From CAYMTN01 sp964393335 (GTDB taxonomy: Bacteria > Chloroflexota > Anaerolineae > Aggregatilineales > Aggregatilineaceae), in contig CAYMTN010000043.1 in NCBI GenBank assembly GCA_964393335.1, positions 1-28,563 on the forward strand: a DNA stretch of 28,563 bases, in the 5' to 3' direction. Both the position numbers and the translations under genes were made by a program. The notes under the pieces are model-generated. The model ran no database searches. It was not told the DNA's origin and worked only from the letters and a program-made list of their open reading frames with translations. Below are positions 16,098 to 24,060 of this stretch, one piece after another; the stretch's first letter is position 1, and every line of letters starts with the position of its first letter.

Positions 16098-18460
16098 GGT
16101 TCCACGATCACGGTTTGCGGCAAGATCACTGCACCTGGTAGCGTAGCCTGATTCGTCTCGACCGGCAACCGGCTGAAATCCGCGCGCCGGTAAAAGCCGA
16201 CCGCGACGCGGTACGTGCCGGGCGGGGTCGTCGGCGGGATGACGACCGGATGCGTGTCCACGAATGGCACGCGCGGCTCCCAGGCCGAGGTCGGCCAGCG
16301 CCCGCCGAGCGGCGGTGAATCGCCCTGGGCCATCGGCTGGCCGGGCGAGGCCCCATCGGACGGCTCGGCGATCAGGTGCACGAGGATCGTGAAATCCTCG
16401 TGGACGCGGTCCAGTGCTTCCCACTCCAGGAAGATGGTCAGCGTGTCGCCGGGCGACAGCGTGAGCGGCTCCATGTGTGTGCTGTTGAGGCGTAACACGC
16501 CGCTGAATACGGCTTGTGTACCGTCGCCATTTGCCAGCGTCTGTCCGTCCCCGACCACACGCCCCGCGTCCACGATGACCGGGCCGCGCGGGTCGCCGCC
16601 CAACGTGAGCGGTTCGAATTCCATGCCGGTGCCGAACTGCCGCCACCCGATTTTCAACTTGGGCTGTACGGGCGTGCGCGCGCTGGCATCGATCATGATG
16701 TGGTAGGCGTCGGCGTAGATGCGGTCCAGGCCCCAGGTGGTGGTACGCAGCAGGCCGCGTCCCGGGTAACTGTCGATTTTGCCGATCTCTTGCAGCCCGG
16801 TGGGACTCGTTGCATCCGGCAGGCCGAGTACCTGGACGTAAAAACTCATGTCCTCGGCGGTGGTGCCCAGGGGCCGCCAGTACAGCGTGATGCCCAGCCC
16901 GCCGCGCTCATCACCGGGCGTGGCCGGGTGATCGCTCACCTTCACGCCGAGCAGCTCAATCGGGCCGAAACGCGCATCGACCGGGATCGCGTCTGGCGGG
17001 ATGGCCTGCACGGTGGGCGGCGGCTGGTACGTAGGCCGGATGGTGTGAAACGGCAATATGATCGCGGCGGCCACCAGCGGCAGCGCCACGACCGGCGTCA
17101 CGAAGCGGCGCACTTCGCGCGGCAGCAGGTACGCGAATCCCAACGCGATGAGGGTCACCAGCGCGCCCAATGCCGGGAACAGCAGCCGCCCCTGGGTGGC
17201 GGGCGTGCGGCGCGTCCAGTTGACCAGCGCCGCAAAGACGATCAGCAGGTGCAGCGCCAGGAACCCGACCGGCAGCGCGTCCCGCTGGCGATTCAGCCAG
17301 GCTTTCAGCCGGTTTCCGGCGGCGGACGGGGACTCGTCCGGCGTGCGTCCGCGCTGGCTCAGGTGCGTGAGCAGCCACAGCGCCAGCGCGACCAGCGGAG
17401 CCAGCAGCAGCGCATCGCCATAATCAAACAGCACGTCCGGTGCGATGACGTTCAACGTGCCGAATACGCCCCAAAACGACAGCCGAAACCCCTCGAATTC
17501 ATCGGCCAGTTCGCCGAGCGTGACGGCATGATCGCGCGGCCCGATCACCTCGATCATGCGGTCCATGCCGGTCGGCTCACCGTACAAATCCACGTTGCGG
17601 GCGTACCACCAGCCCGCCAGCACGGCCCAGGCGGCGATCACGATCAGCCCGGCCTGTACCAGCCGCCGCACGGGCAGCCCGTCCCGGATGGCAACCAGCA
17701 GCACGATCAAACCTGCCAGCGGGTACAGCGCCAACCCGCTGAGTTTGCTGATCGACGCCAGCGCCAGGATCACGGCCAGCGCGACGATGCGGCGCGTCGA
17801 AAAACCCCGCCGCCAGATCAGCAGCAGCAGCGCGACGGTCACCGCGCTGAGCAGGTTGATCAGGGTGTCGTTGTTGACCGAAGCCGAGATAAACAGGAAC
17901 ATCGGGTTCCCGGCAGCCAGCAGCACGGCGGTGAGGTGGATCGCGGGTTGATCGGGCACGGTCAGGCGGGCGATATGGTAGATGGCGATCACCGTGCCCA
18001 GGCTCAGCAGCACGCTGAACAGGCGCACGACGTGGACCGCCAGCGCGGTCCCGTGCCAGGGGAATGCTTCGGCATCCCAGTCGTGCAGCACGGTCACGTG
18101 GTTGTCTTGCGCCAACCCGACCCCGATCCGGGCGTGCGGGTTGCGGACCAACCGCAGCGCCAGGTCGTCGCGGTTGATGGGCCGCACCAGCGCTGCGCTG
18201 AGCAAGTAATACAGCGGCGGCTGGCTGCCTTCCTGGTGCCACAGCGTTTCGATGGCCGGGTCCTGTACCGGCAGCCTGCCGGTATTCGCGATATGGTCGA
18301 TGAGTGGGAAATGGAATACTTCGTCCGGCGGCTCGAAGATCGGCGTCGAGACGCTGTAGATCACGGCCAGCACCGTGTAACCGATCAACACGGCGACCAG
18401 CCAGCGCGGCCATATGCCCTGCGCCGGGATCGCGTGTGGGGTGGGGGAATCGTGACTCAC
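16094..18460 (-). CDS. DUF2142/GT39-like GT-C glycosyltransferase, copy 1
   Basis: Predicted integral membrane transferase using a lipid-linked sugar donor. I start it at GTG 18460, which overlaps the upstream stop as GTGA and follows GGTGGAAG, giving 788 residues; another in-frame GTG at 18490 would add ten. The first outer loop holds EPPDEVFHFPLI, with the acidic pair typical of GT-C catalytic loops, then QEGSQPPLYYLLSA. About eleven to twelve helices follow. The last ~280 residues form two beta-sandwich domains (FGPIELLGVKV..., LTIFLEWEALDRVHEDFTI) ending in a PPGTYRVAVGFY stretch. It is homologous in layout and motifs to the next upstream gene, so the pair arose by old duplication. Confidence 0.82.
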   Translation of the reverse strand: MSHDSPTPHAIPAQGIWPRWLVAVLIGYTVLAVIYSVSTPIFEPPDEVFHFPLIDHIANTGRLPVQDPAIETLWHQEGSQPPLYYLLSAALVRPINRDDLALRLVRNPHARIGVGLAQDNHVTVLHDWDAEAFPWHGTALAVHVVRLFSVLLSLGTVIAIYHIARLTVPDQPAIHLTAVLLAAGNPMFLFISASVNNDTLINLLSAVTVALLLLIWRRGFSTRRIVALAVILALASISKLSGLALYPLAGLIVLLVAIRDGLPVRRLVQAGLIVIAAWAVLAGWWYARNVDLYGEPTGMDRMIEVIGPRDHAVTLGELADEFEGFRLSFWGVFGTLNVIAPDVLFDYGDALLLAPLVALALWLLTHLSQRGRTPDESPSAAGNRLKAWLNRQRDALPVGFLALHLLIVFAALVNWTRRTPATQGRLLFPALGALVTLIALGFAYLLPREVRRFVTPVVALPLVAAAIILPFHTIRPTYQPPPTVQAIPPDAIPVDARFGPIELLGVKVSDHPATPGDERGGLGITLYWRPLGTTAEDMSFYVQVLGLPDATSPTGLQEIGKIDSYPGRGLLRTTTWGLDRIYADAYHIMIDASARTPVQPKLKIGWRQFGTGMEFEPLTLGGDPRGPVIVDAGRVVGDGQTLANGDGTQAVFSGVLRLNSTHMEPLTLSPGDTLTIFLEWEALDRVHEDFTILVHLIAEPSDGASPGQPMAQGDSPPLGGRWPTSAWEPRVPFVDTHPVVIPPTTPPGTYRVAVGFYRRADFSRLPVETNQATLPGAVILPQTVIVEP

Positions 18461-20784
18461 GGCGCTTCCACCTGAATCCAGCTCAACCACACGAAATCCT
18501 CAGACTGCCCGCCCGTGCCCGTGCGGATGCGCAGTGCGCCTGCCGGATTGTCCGCCGGGTAGACGACGACCATCACGCGGTAGCGGCCCGGCGGCGCATC
18601 GGGAAACACGGTCAGCGTGCGGCTGTCGGTCACTGTTTCGCCGGGAGTCCAGGTCGTGGTGGGTGGAACCGGCGGGCGATCTTCCTGGGCGGCTTTGGTC
18701 AGGCGGGCCGGGTCCGGGTCGATGACCTGGACCGATACGACGTATTCGCCGGTCATCGGTACTAACCCGCGCCAGAACAGCGTGATCGTCATGTCGCTGC
18801 CGGGTGCGAGCGAGCGATCATCGATCTCGTAACCTTGCAGTTCCAGCTTGCCGCCAAAGTCCACGCTGACGGGGTTGGGCACGTCGCCGGGCAGTGGCTC
18901 CAGCCGGACCTGTCCGAGATACAGGCGGCGATCGTCGTCAGCGATCACCCTGTTGACCGGCATCCGCTCGAAAGTGGGCGAGGCCAGGTCATAAAAGCCG
19001 AGATAGACGTCGAGGATTTGCGGCGTGTAGATGCCGGTCGGGATGTGCACCGCGATCTTGTTGTTCCACGCCTCGCCCGCGTCCAGGTCCGACGTGGCGA
19101 GCAGCCCCCCGCCGGGGTACACGTCGCGCTGCGCTTCGATGGTGCCGTCCTGGTTGGCGAGGTGAACGAAGATGCTCCAATCGCGTGTCATGCGGTGTTT
19201 GACCGTCATGGCAGGCGAGAACAGCAGATCGTCGCCGGGATAGAGCGTGCCGTCGAGGATATTTGCGGCGACACACAGCGTTTCCTGATCCGGCGTCTGC
19301 GGCTCGCTGAAACACGCGGCGACATACTCACTGGTTTCGAGCGTATCGCCGCGCCACGTTGCATCCGGGTCGAACGTGTAGGCCGGGCGGATCGTCGTGA
19401 ACGGCGCAGTCGCCGCGATGCTGGCAAAGACCGTCACCGCCATGCCGAGATTGAGCAGCGCCCCCACCCGCGACCTGGGCGACCAGCTCGCCAGCCCGAC
19501 CGCGATCCACAGACTGAGCGCGGCAATCGCGCTGAACCACAACCGCCCTTGCGAGGCCCACGTCTGGCGCGTCCAGCTCAGCAGCGAGACGAACACCACG
19601 ACCGGCCAGATCACGGCGAACAGCCGCGCCAGAATAAGCGGTCGATTGGCGGCAGGGCGCAGCGCGTCACGGCGCGTCCGCCAGCGACTGACTATCTCAC
19701 GCGCCAGCGCGTAGAGCAGGCCCAGCGCGGCGAATCCGACCAGCACGTTGAAGAGCGTGTATACGGCATGCCGCATCGGCACGTTGACGCCGCCAAAGAA
19801 GCCCCAAAACGACATCATGAACGCGTCGCGCTCGGTCCAAAGCTGGTGCAGATCGGCGGGCACGGCGCGGCGGCCCACGATATCCAGGAACACGTTGATC
19901 CCGGTGGCGTCGCCGTACAGGTGGTAATTACGCGCGTACCACCAGCCCGCGATCAGGATCGTCAGCCCACCGGAGATCGCACCGCCGACCACCACCGGAC
20001 GCCAATCGCGCGTGCGCAGGCTGACGATCAGCAGGGCGAGCGCGACCAGCGGCAGCATGAAGCCGATCTGGTATTTCGCCAGCATCCCCGCGCCCGCCGT
20101 GACTCCGATCAGCGCGTAGGTCCGCCAGCCGGGCGGCGTTTCCGCGCGTTTGACCAGGCGCACGACCAGCACCAGCAGGGCGGTCGCCAGCAGCGTCGAG
20201 AGGTTATCGTTGTTGATCACCGCGCTGACGAATAAAAACATCGGGTTGAAGGCGACAAACGCCGCCGCCGCAAGCGCGACAGCCGCCGATGCCGGGAACA
20301 ATTCGCGGCCCAGGCTGTAGGTCAGGATGACGGTGCCCAGCCCCATCAGGATCGACAGAAAACGCACGATATGCATGGCCAGCGCCGTACCGGACCAGGG
20401 GAAATCTTCGCGTTCGTCGTCGTGGACGACCATGTTCGCATTGCCATCCGGCACCACGATGCCGATATCGGCGTGTGGGTTGATGCGGCGCACGGCGTCG
20501 ATATCTGACGTGTCGATCCAGAAAGTCGCCGCCGCGCCGATCACGTAATACAGCGGCGGCTGGCTGCCTTCCTGCCGCCAGGGGCCGGGATTGGCAGGGT
20601 CCTGCACGGGCAGCGCCAGGCGGTGATCGGCCAGGTACTTGATCATCGGGTAGTGCCACAGTTCGTCGGACGCTTCAAACAGCGGCGTGACGAGGCTGTA
20701 GACGGTCGCCAGAAGGACGAAAGCCACCGCGATGATCGCCAGCCAGGTGCGCGGGCGCGTGAGCAAACTCGATTGGTCCGGCAT
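18457..20784 (-). CDS. DUF2142/GT39-like GT-C glycosyltransferase, copy 2
   Basis: First gene of the coupled four-gene run; 775 residues from ATG 20784. Same plan as copy 1: EASDELWHYPMI in the first outer loop, QEGSQPPLYYVIGA, about twelve helices, then a C-terminal beta-rich region (MTITLFWRGLVPMTGEYVVSV, PPGRYRVMVVVYP). Identity with copy 1 is moderate, so the two probably act on different substrates or positions of one glycan. It is transcribed away from the tetR gene, and the 177 bp between them hold both promoters; its own -10 may be TACACT near 20830, which is weak. Confidence 0.82.
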   Translation of the reverse strand: MPDQSSLLTRPRTWLAIIAVAFVLLATVYSLVTPLFEASDELWHYPMIKYLADHRLALPVQDPANPGPWRQEGSQPPLYYVIGAAATFWIDTSDIDAVRRINPHADIGIVVPDGNANMVVHDDEREDFPWSGTALAMHIVRFLSILMGLGTVILTYSLGRELFPASAAVALAAAAFVAFNPMFLFVSAVINNDNLSTLLATALLVLVVRLVKRAETPPGWRTYALIGVTAGAGMLAKYQIGFMLPLVALALLIVSLRTRDWRPVVVGGAISGGLTILIAGWWYARNYHLYGDATGINVFLDIVGRRAVPADLHQLWTERDAFMMSFWGFFGGVNVPMRHAVYTLFNVLVGFAALGLLYALAREIVSRWRTRRDALRPAANRPLILARLFAVIWPVVVFVSLLSWTRQTWASQGRLWFSAIAALSLWIAVGLASWSPRSRVGALLNLGMAVTVFASIAATAPFTTIRPAYTFDPDATWRGDTLETSEYVAACFSEPQTPDQETLCVAANILDGTLYPGDDLLFSPAMTVKHRMTRDWSIFVHLANQDGTIEAQRDVYPGGGLLATSDLDAGEAWNNKIAVHIPTGIYTPQILDVYLGFYDLASPTFERMPVNRVIADDDRRLYLGQVRLEPLPGDVPNPVSVDFGGKLELQGYEIDDRSLAPGSDMTITLFWRGLVPMTGEYVVSVQVIDPDPARLTKAAQEDRPPVPPTTTWTPGETVTDSRTLTVFPDAPPGRYRVMVVVYPADNPAGALRIRTGTGGQSEDFVWLSWIQVEAP

Positions 20785-20893
20785 ATGTGCCCCAAAAACG
20801 AACGATGAATACCGGCGGAAGTGTACCGGATGCGCGTTCGCCGTGCCAGGGTGAGAAGGCTACGCCCGGCTGACGGCGCGGGTAATCCGGCCC

Positions 20894-20922
20894 TTGACAG
20901 ACGCGCATCGTTTGATTAGAAT
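20894..20922 (+). promoter_or_regulatory. Sigma-70-type promoter of the tetR-like gene
   Basis: TTGACA (20894-20899), a 17-base spacer, then TAGAAT (20917-20922). This is close to consensus and is the best promoter in the window. The predicted start point falls at or inside the palindrome at 20931, so binding there would block transcription. Confidence 0.78.
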
Positions 20923-20930
20923 CACTATAG

Positions 20931-20948
20931 TTAACGCTCGTTAAGTAA
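20931..20948. promoter_or_regulatory. TetR-type operator, site 1
   Basis: TTAACG-CT-CGTTAA (20931-20944) is a perfect palindrome, followed by GTAA. Over 18 bases it matches the reverse complement of 22211-22228 at 16 positions (TTAACGCTC, two variable bases, TAAGTAA). It lies between the -10 element and the tetR ATG, the classic autorepression position. Confidence 0.7.
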
Positions 20949-20961
20949 AAGGCGATGATGC

Positions 20962-21561
20962 ATGTCTACCCGAACGAACCGCCGCGCTGTGATACTGGAA
21001 GCAGCATCCCGGCTGTTCATGGAACACGGTTACACAGCTACCTCCGTGCGGCAGATTGCCGAGGCCGCCGGTGTGACCGAAGCGGCCTTGTACTATCACT
21101 TCAAAGAGGGCAAACGCGCGCTGCTGCAAGCCGTGATCGAGCAGTACGCGCCGGACATGATGAGCGTCCTTGAGGAATGCCGCGATGCTACATCACTGCA
21201 TGAACTGGTCCGGCAGTTCGGGCAGGCTATGATCGAACTCGGACGGCGCAAGCTGCAACGATTCCACTGGGTCAACCGCGAATTTTCACGATTCACCGAA
21301 GCGGAGTGCGACCTTGTTCACGGCAAGCAGGTGATGTTCCATGACGGCCTGGCGGAGTTGGTGCGGCAGTTTGTGCCGGATGCCGAACGCGCGTCCCACG
21401 TGGCCTGGCTGTTGATCTTGATGGCGTACGGGTACGGGCAGCTCTTCCTGGTCCAGCGCCTGCACGCACTGGCCGATTTCCAAGAGAATGTGCTGATCGA
21501 CGTGCTGGCTGATACAATCACAAACGGCGCGCTCGCCAATTCGTTGCCTTCATCATCCTGA
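20962..21561 (+). CDS. TetR/AcrR-family transcriptional regulator
   Basis: Predicted ligand-responsive repressor. The 199 residues have the usual N-terminal helix-turn-helix (TSVRQIAEAAGVTEAALYYHF, about residues 27-47) and an all-helical ligand-binding C-terminal domain. It begins 17 bases after a perfect palindrome that overlaps its own promoter. A near-identical site lies upstream of the MFS exporter gene 3' of it, so it probably controls itself, the flavodoxin-fold enzyme 15 bases downstream and the exporter. The inducer cannot be read from sequence; exporter plus quinone-reductase context suggests a drug-like or quinone-like compound. Confidence 0.92.
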   Translation: MSTRTNRRAVILEAASRLFMEHGYTATSVRQIAEAAGVTEAALYYHFKEGKRALLQAVIEQYAPDMMSVLEECRDATSLHELVRQFGQAMIELGRRKLQRFHWVNREFSRFTEAECDLVHGKQVMFHDGLAELVRQFVPDAERASHVAWLLILMAYGYGQLFLVQRLHALADFQENVLIDVLADTITNGALANSLPSSS

Positions 21562-21576
21562 CGGAGCAAACGCCGT

Positions 21577-22140
21577 ATGCACGTGTTGGTCATCATCGAT
21601 CACCCCTGGAATCAGAGTTTCAGCCATGTCATTCTCAAGCAGGTCACCCGCACGTTGGCGCACGCGGGCCACTCGGTAGACGTGCTCGATCTGCACACCG
21701 AGGATTTCGACCCGGTGCTGCGCGTGGGCGAATTGGCCGTGTACGGCAGGGGCCAGTTCCTTGATCCGAAAGTGGGCGAGTACCAGCAGCGGGTCAGCCG
21801 GGCGGATCACCTGGTGTTTATCTTCCCGGTGTGGTGGGAAGTCATGCCCGCGCTGCTCAAGGGTTTTTTTGACAAGGTGTTCTTGCCGGAGTGGGCCTTT
21901 GCTGAGGCGGACGCGTCGCCGCTGCTGACGCACATCCAGGGCGCGACGGCGATCACCAGCATGGACGCGCCGGAAGCGATCCACACCTCGGTCGAAGCCG
22001 TGTTGTGCAAAGGGATTCTGGAATTTTGTGGCGTCCAACAGACGCATTGGTTTAACATCTGTAACGTATCACAGGTGTCACCGGCAGACCGTGACGCCTG
22101 GTTAAACGACATAAAAAACCATCTTCAAAACTTAACATGA
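21577..22140 (+). CDS. Flavodoxin-fold NAD(P)H oxidoreductase (quinone reductase type)
   Basis: Predicted soluble FMN or FAD enzyme that reduces quinones or similar electrophiles with NAD(P)H (Flavodoxin_2/MdaB-KefF-like). The 187 residues show the opening strand MHVLVIIDHPWNQSFS with the flavin phosphate loop, and the conserved FPVWWEVMPALLKGFFDKV at 83-101 that contacts the flavin ring. GGAG precedes the ATG by about nine bases. With only 15 bases from the tetR stop, the two are one operon. Two-electron reduction of toxic quinones fits the neighbouring regulator and exporter. Confidence 0.9.
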   Translation: MHVLVIIDHPWNQSFSHVILKQVTRTLAHAGHSVDVLDLHTEDFDPVLRVGELAVYGRGQFLDPKVGEYQQRVSRADHLVFIFPVWWEVMPALLKGFFDKVFLPEWAFAEADASPLLTHIQGATAITSMDAPEAIHTSVEAVLCKGILEFCGVQQTHWFNICNVSQVSPADRDAWLNDIKNHLQNLT

Positions 22141-22209
22141 CGCCGTGATCCGGTGCCGGGCGCGCTGCCCGGTGGTCGACATACCGAATCACGGCTCATT
22201 GTTGCCAGG

Positions 22210-22233
22210 CTTACTTAGTGAGCGTTAAGTAAG
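22210..22233. promoter_or_regulatory. TetR-type operator, site 2, upstream of the MFS gene
   Basis: CTTACTTA (22210-22217) and TAAGTAAG (22226-22233) form a perfect 8-bp inverted repeat around GTGAGCGT. On the minus strand the core reads TTAACGCTCACTAAGTAA, matching site 1 at 16 of 18. A possible -35 (TTGCCA, 22202-22207) touches it, so it likely sits within the exporter promoter. It is 160 bases before the exporter ATG. Confidence 0.7.
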
Positions 22234-22236
22234 TAT

Positions 22237-22312
22237 CTATCCGTGAATTCGTTTTGGTAGGGGCGCTGCTGCCGAACCGCAGGTTCGCCTGCGCCCAACA
22301 GTTTACGGATAG
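22237..22312. repeat. GTAGGGGCGCTGCTG hairpin repeat inside an outer inverted repeat
   Basis: Core 22258-22296: GGGCGC ... GCGCCC around CGAACC-GCA-GGTTCG, a perfect inner hairpin. The outer arms CTATCCGT (22237-22244) and ACGGATAG (22305-22312) bracket it. It lies in the exporter leader between operator and ribosome-binding site, so it would be part of the mRNA if transcription starts near 22240. Confidence 0.7.
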
Positions 22313-22393
22313 GTTGTCAGTTGTTTTACGTCACCGGGGGCCGTTCGTGCCCCGGCAGACATCCGTACAGGTATCACAAGGAGAGGCAAGAGT

Positions 22394-23986
22394 ATGCAAT
22401 CCAACGTGCAAGCGCACAAAAACCGCTGGTTGGGCCTGGTCTTCATCTGTGTGTCGCTGCTGGTCATCAGCCTCGACAACACGGTACTCAACGTGGCACT
22501 GCCCGCGATCTCGCTCGATCTGGGTGCGAGCGCGTCCGAACTACAATGGATCGTGGATGCGTATATCCTGGTCTTCGCGGCGATGCTGCTGACAATGGGG
22601 GCGGTGGGTGACCGGATTGGGCGCAAGCGATCCCTTCAATTCGGCGTGTTGTGGTTTGGCATTTTCTCGCTGCTGGCCGCCCTGTCCACGTCAACCACCA
22701 TGCTGATCGGAACGCGGGCCTTGCTCGGCATTGGCGGCGCGACGATCATGCCTGCGACGCTGTCGCTGGTGACGGCCAGCTTCCGCGAGCCCAGGGAACG
22801 CGCGCAGGCGATTGCGATCTGGGCGGCGGTGTTCGGGTTTGGCCTGGGGGTCGGCCCGCTGATCGGCGGTTTTTTGCTGGAGCACTATTCGTGGAATTCG
22901 GTGTTTTTCGTCAACCTGCCGGTGGTCGCCACGGCGTTGATCGGCGGGTATATCTTCCTCGAAGACTCGCGTGACGAAAACGCACCATCCCCGGATATTC
23001 CCGGCGTGCTGCTGTCAATCGGCGGCCTGTTCGCGCTGGTGTACGGCATTATCCAGGCGGGGGTTGACGGTTGGGGCGCGACGAACGTGCTGGTTTTGTT
23101 CGGAGTGGCGGCTGTCGTGCTGTCTATTTTCGGCTGGTGGGAACACCGTGCGCCGAATGCGATGCTGCCGCTTTACCTGTTCCGCAACATGTCGTTCACG
23201 GGCGCGAACGTCGCCATGACGATGATGATGTTCGGCATGTTCGGCGCGACCTTCTTCTTCAGCCAGTTTTTCCAGTCGGTGCAGGGTTATACCGCGCTAC
23301 AGACTGGAATCCGCCTGTTCCCGATGTCGCTCGTCATCATGTTTTCGGCGGCCATGTCGGCGCGTGTTTCCGGGCGGCTGGGCACCAAGGTGACGGTTGG
23401 TATCGGGTTTTTGATCGCGGCGGTCGGCATGGGCTTTCTGTCGCAGGTATCCAGCGTGGGCGCGTCGTATCTCTCGATGTTGACCGGGCTGATCATCATG
23501 GCGGCGGGCATGGGCGTGGCGATGAGTCCCGCGACCGATTCGATCATGGGGTCGGTGCCGGTTAACAAAGCCGGGATCGGCTCGGCCATGAACGACACGA
23601 CGCGCCAGATCGGCGGCGCGTTGGGCGTGGCCGTGCTGGGCACGATCATGAACAACGTGTACCTGAACCAGGTCACCGGGCTGAAGCAGCAGATTCCACC
23701 GGAGGCTTACGCGGCGGTCACCAACAGCGTGCAGGGCGCTCACGCGATTGCTACGCGGATCGGCGCGCCAGCCGGCAGCCTGATCACGGGCATGGCGGAT
23801 AAGGCGTTTGTCTCCGGCATGACGGAAGCCATGTTGATCGCGGCGTTTTTCATGGCGTTTGCCTCGGCGTTTACGTTCGTGGTGCTGCCGGCCCGCCCGC
23901 ACTGCATCGAGCCGGAATGCGACGACGAACGCGCCGAACTGGCGGAGCGCAGTTCCCGCTCGGCGGTTCCGGCTATCGGAGACTGA
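22394..23986 (+). CDS. DHA2-type 14-helix MFS efflux transporter
   Basis: Predicted proton-driven exporter of drugs or lipophilic cations (EmrB/QacA type) in the cytoplasmic membrane. The 530 residues show LDNTVLNVALPAI (27-39, motif D1), GDRIGRKR (72-79, motif A between helices 2 and 3) and GFGLGVGPLIGGF (148-160, motif C of antiporters), with about fourteen hydrophobic segments. AAGGAGAGG lies eight bases before the ATG. The preceding 253 bases carry the second TetR operator and a hairpin repeat, so it can be transcribed on its own as well as by read-through. A hairpin terminator candidate follows. Confidence 0.93.
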   Translation: MQSNVQAHKNRWLGLVFICVSLLVISLDNTVLNVALPAISLDLGASASELQWIVDAYILVFAAMLLTMGAVGDRIGRKRSLQFGVLWFGIFSLLAALSTSTTMLIGTRALLGIGGATIMPATLSLVTASFREPRERAQAIAIWAAVFGFGLGVGPLIGGFLLEHYSWNSVFFVNLPVVATALIGGYIFLEDSRDENAPSPDIPGVLLSIGGLFALVYGIIQAGVDGWGATNVLVLFGVAAVVLSIFGWWEHRAPNAMLPLYLFRNMSFTGANVAMTMMMFGMFGATFFFSQFFQSVQGYTALQTGIRLFPMSLVIMFSAAMSARVSGRLGTKVTVGIGFLIAAVGMGFLSQVSSVGASYLSMLTGLIIMAAGMGVAMSPATDSIMGSVPVNKAGIGSAMNDTTRQIGGALGVAVLGTIMNNVYLNQVTGLKQQIPPEAYAAVTNSVQGAHAIATRIGAPAGSLITGMADKAFVSGMTEAMLIAAFFMAFASAFTFVVLPARPHCIEPECDDERAELAERSSRSAVPAIGD

Positions 23987-24016
23987 TTCGAGGGTCGGAG
24001 GGCAGGATCACACGGG

Positions 24017-24046
24017 GGGCGCGGTGAATGGGCCGCGCCCTCTTTG
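24017..24046 (+). terminator. Probable intrinsic terminator after the MFS gene
   Basis: GGGCGCGG (24017-24024) and CCGCGCCC (24033-24040) form an 8-bp GC stem with an 8-base loop, followed by TCTTTG. The T-run is weak. It lies between convergent genes and could serve the plus strand; on the minus strand no T-run follows. Confidence 0.5.
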
Positions 24047-24060
24047 ATTCAGCGGAACGA

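Noticed and set aside
15582..16646. Long version (354 codons) of the DUF3592-like gene
   Set aside because: The extra N-terminal part is an out-of-frame shadow of the glycosyltransferase gene, Arg/Pro-rich without structure. The ATG at 16097 in the ATGA overlap explains the domain fully.
16514..18475. A 653-codon plus-strand open frame opposite the DUF2142-like gene (similar ones at 14712-16151, 1690-3063 and 7601-8698)
   Set aside because: It is the complement of a well-supported membrane protein gene. Its composition is rich in Gln, Arg and His with no domain or ribosome site, a common artefact of high-GC genes.
20820..20860. TACACT as -10 of the minus-strand glycosyltransferase run
   Set aside because: The matching -35 (TGGCAC) is poor, so it is mentioned only within the gene entry and not claimed as a feature.
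22156..22172. Hairpin CCGGGC-GCGCT-GCCCGG after the flavodoxin-fold gene as a terminator
   Set aside because: The stem is only six pairs and no T-run follows. It may weaken read-through, but it is not supported as an intrinsic terminator.
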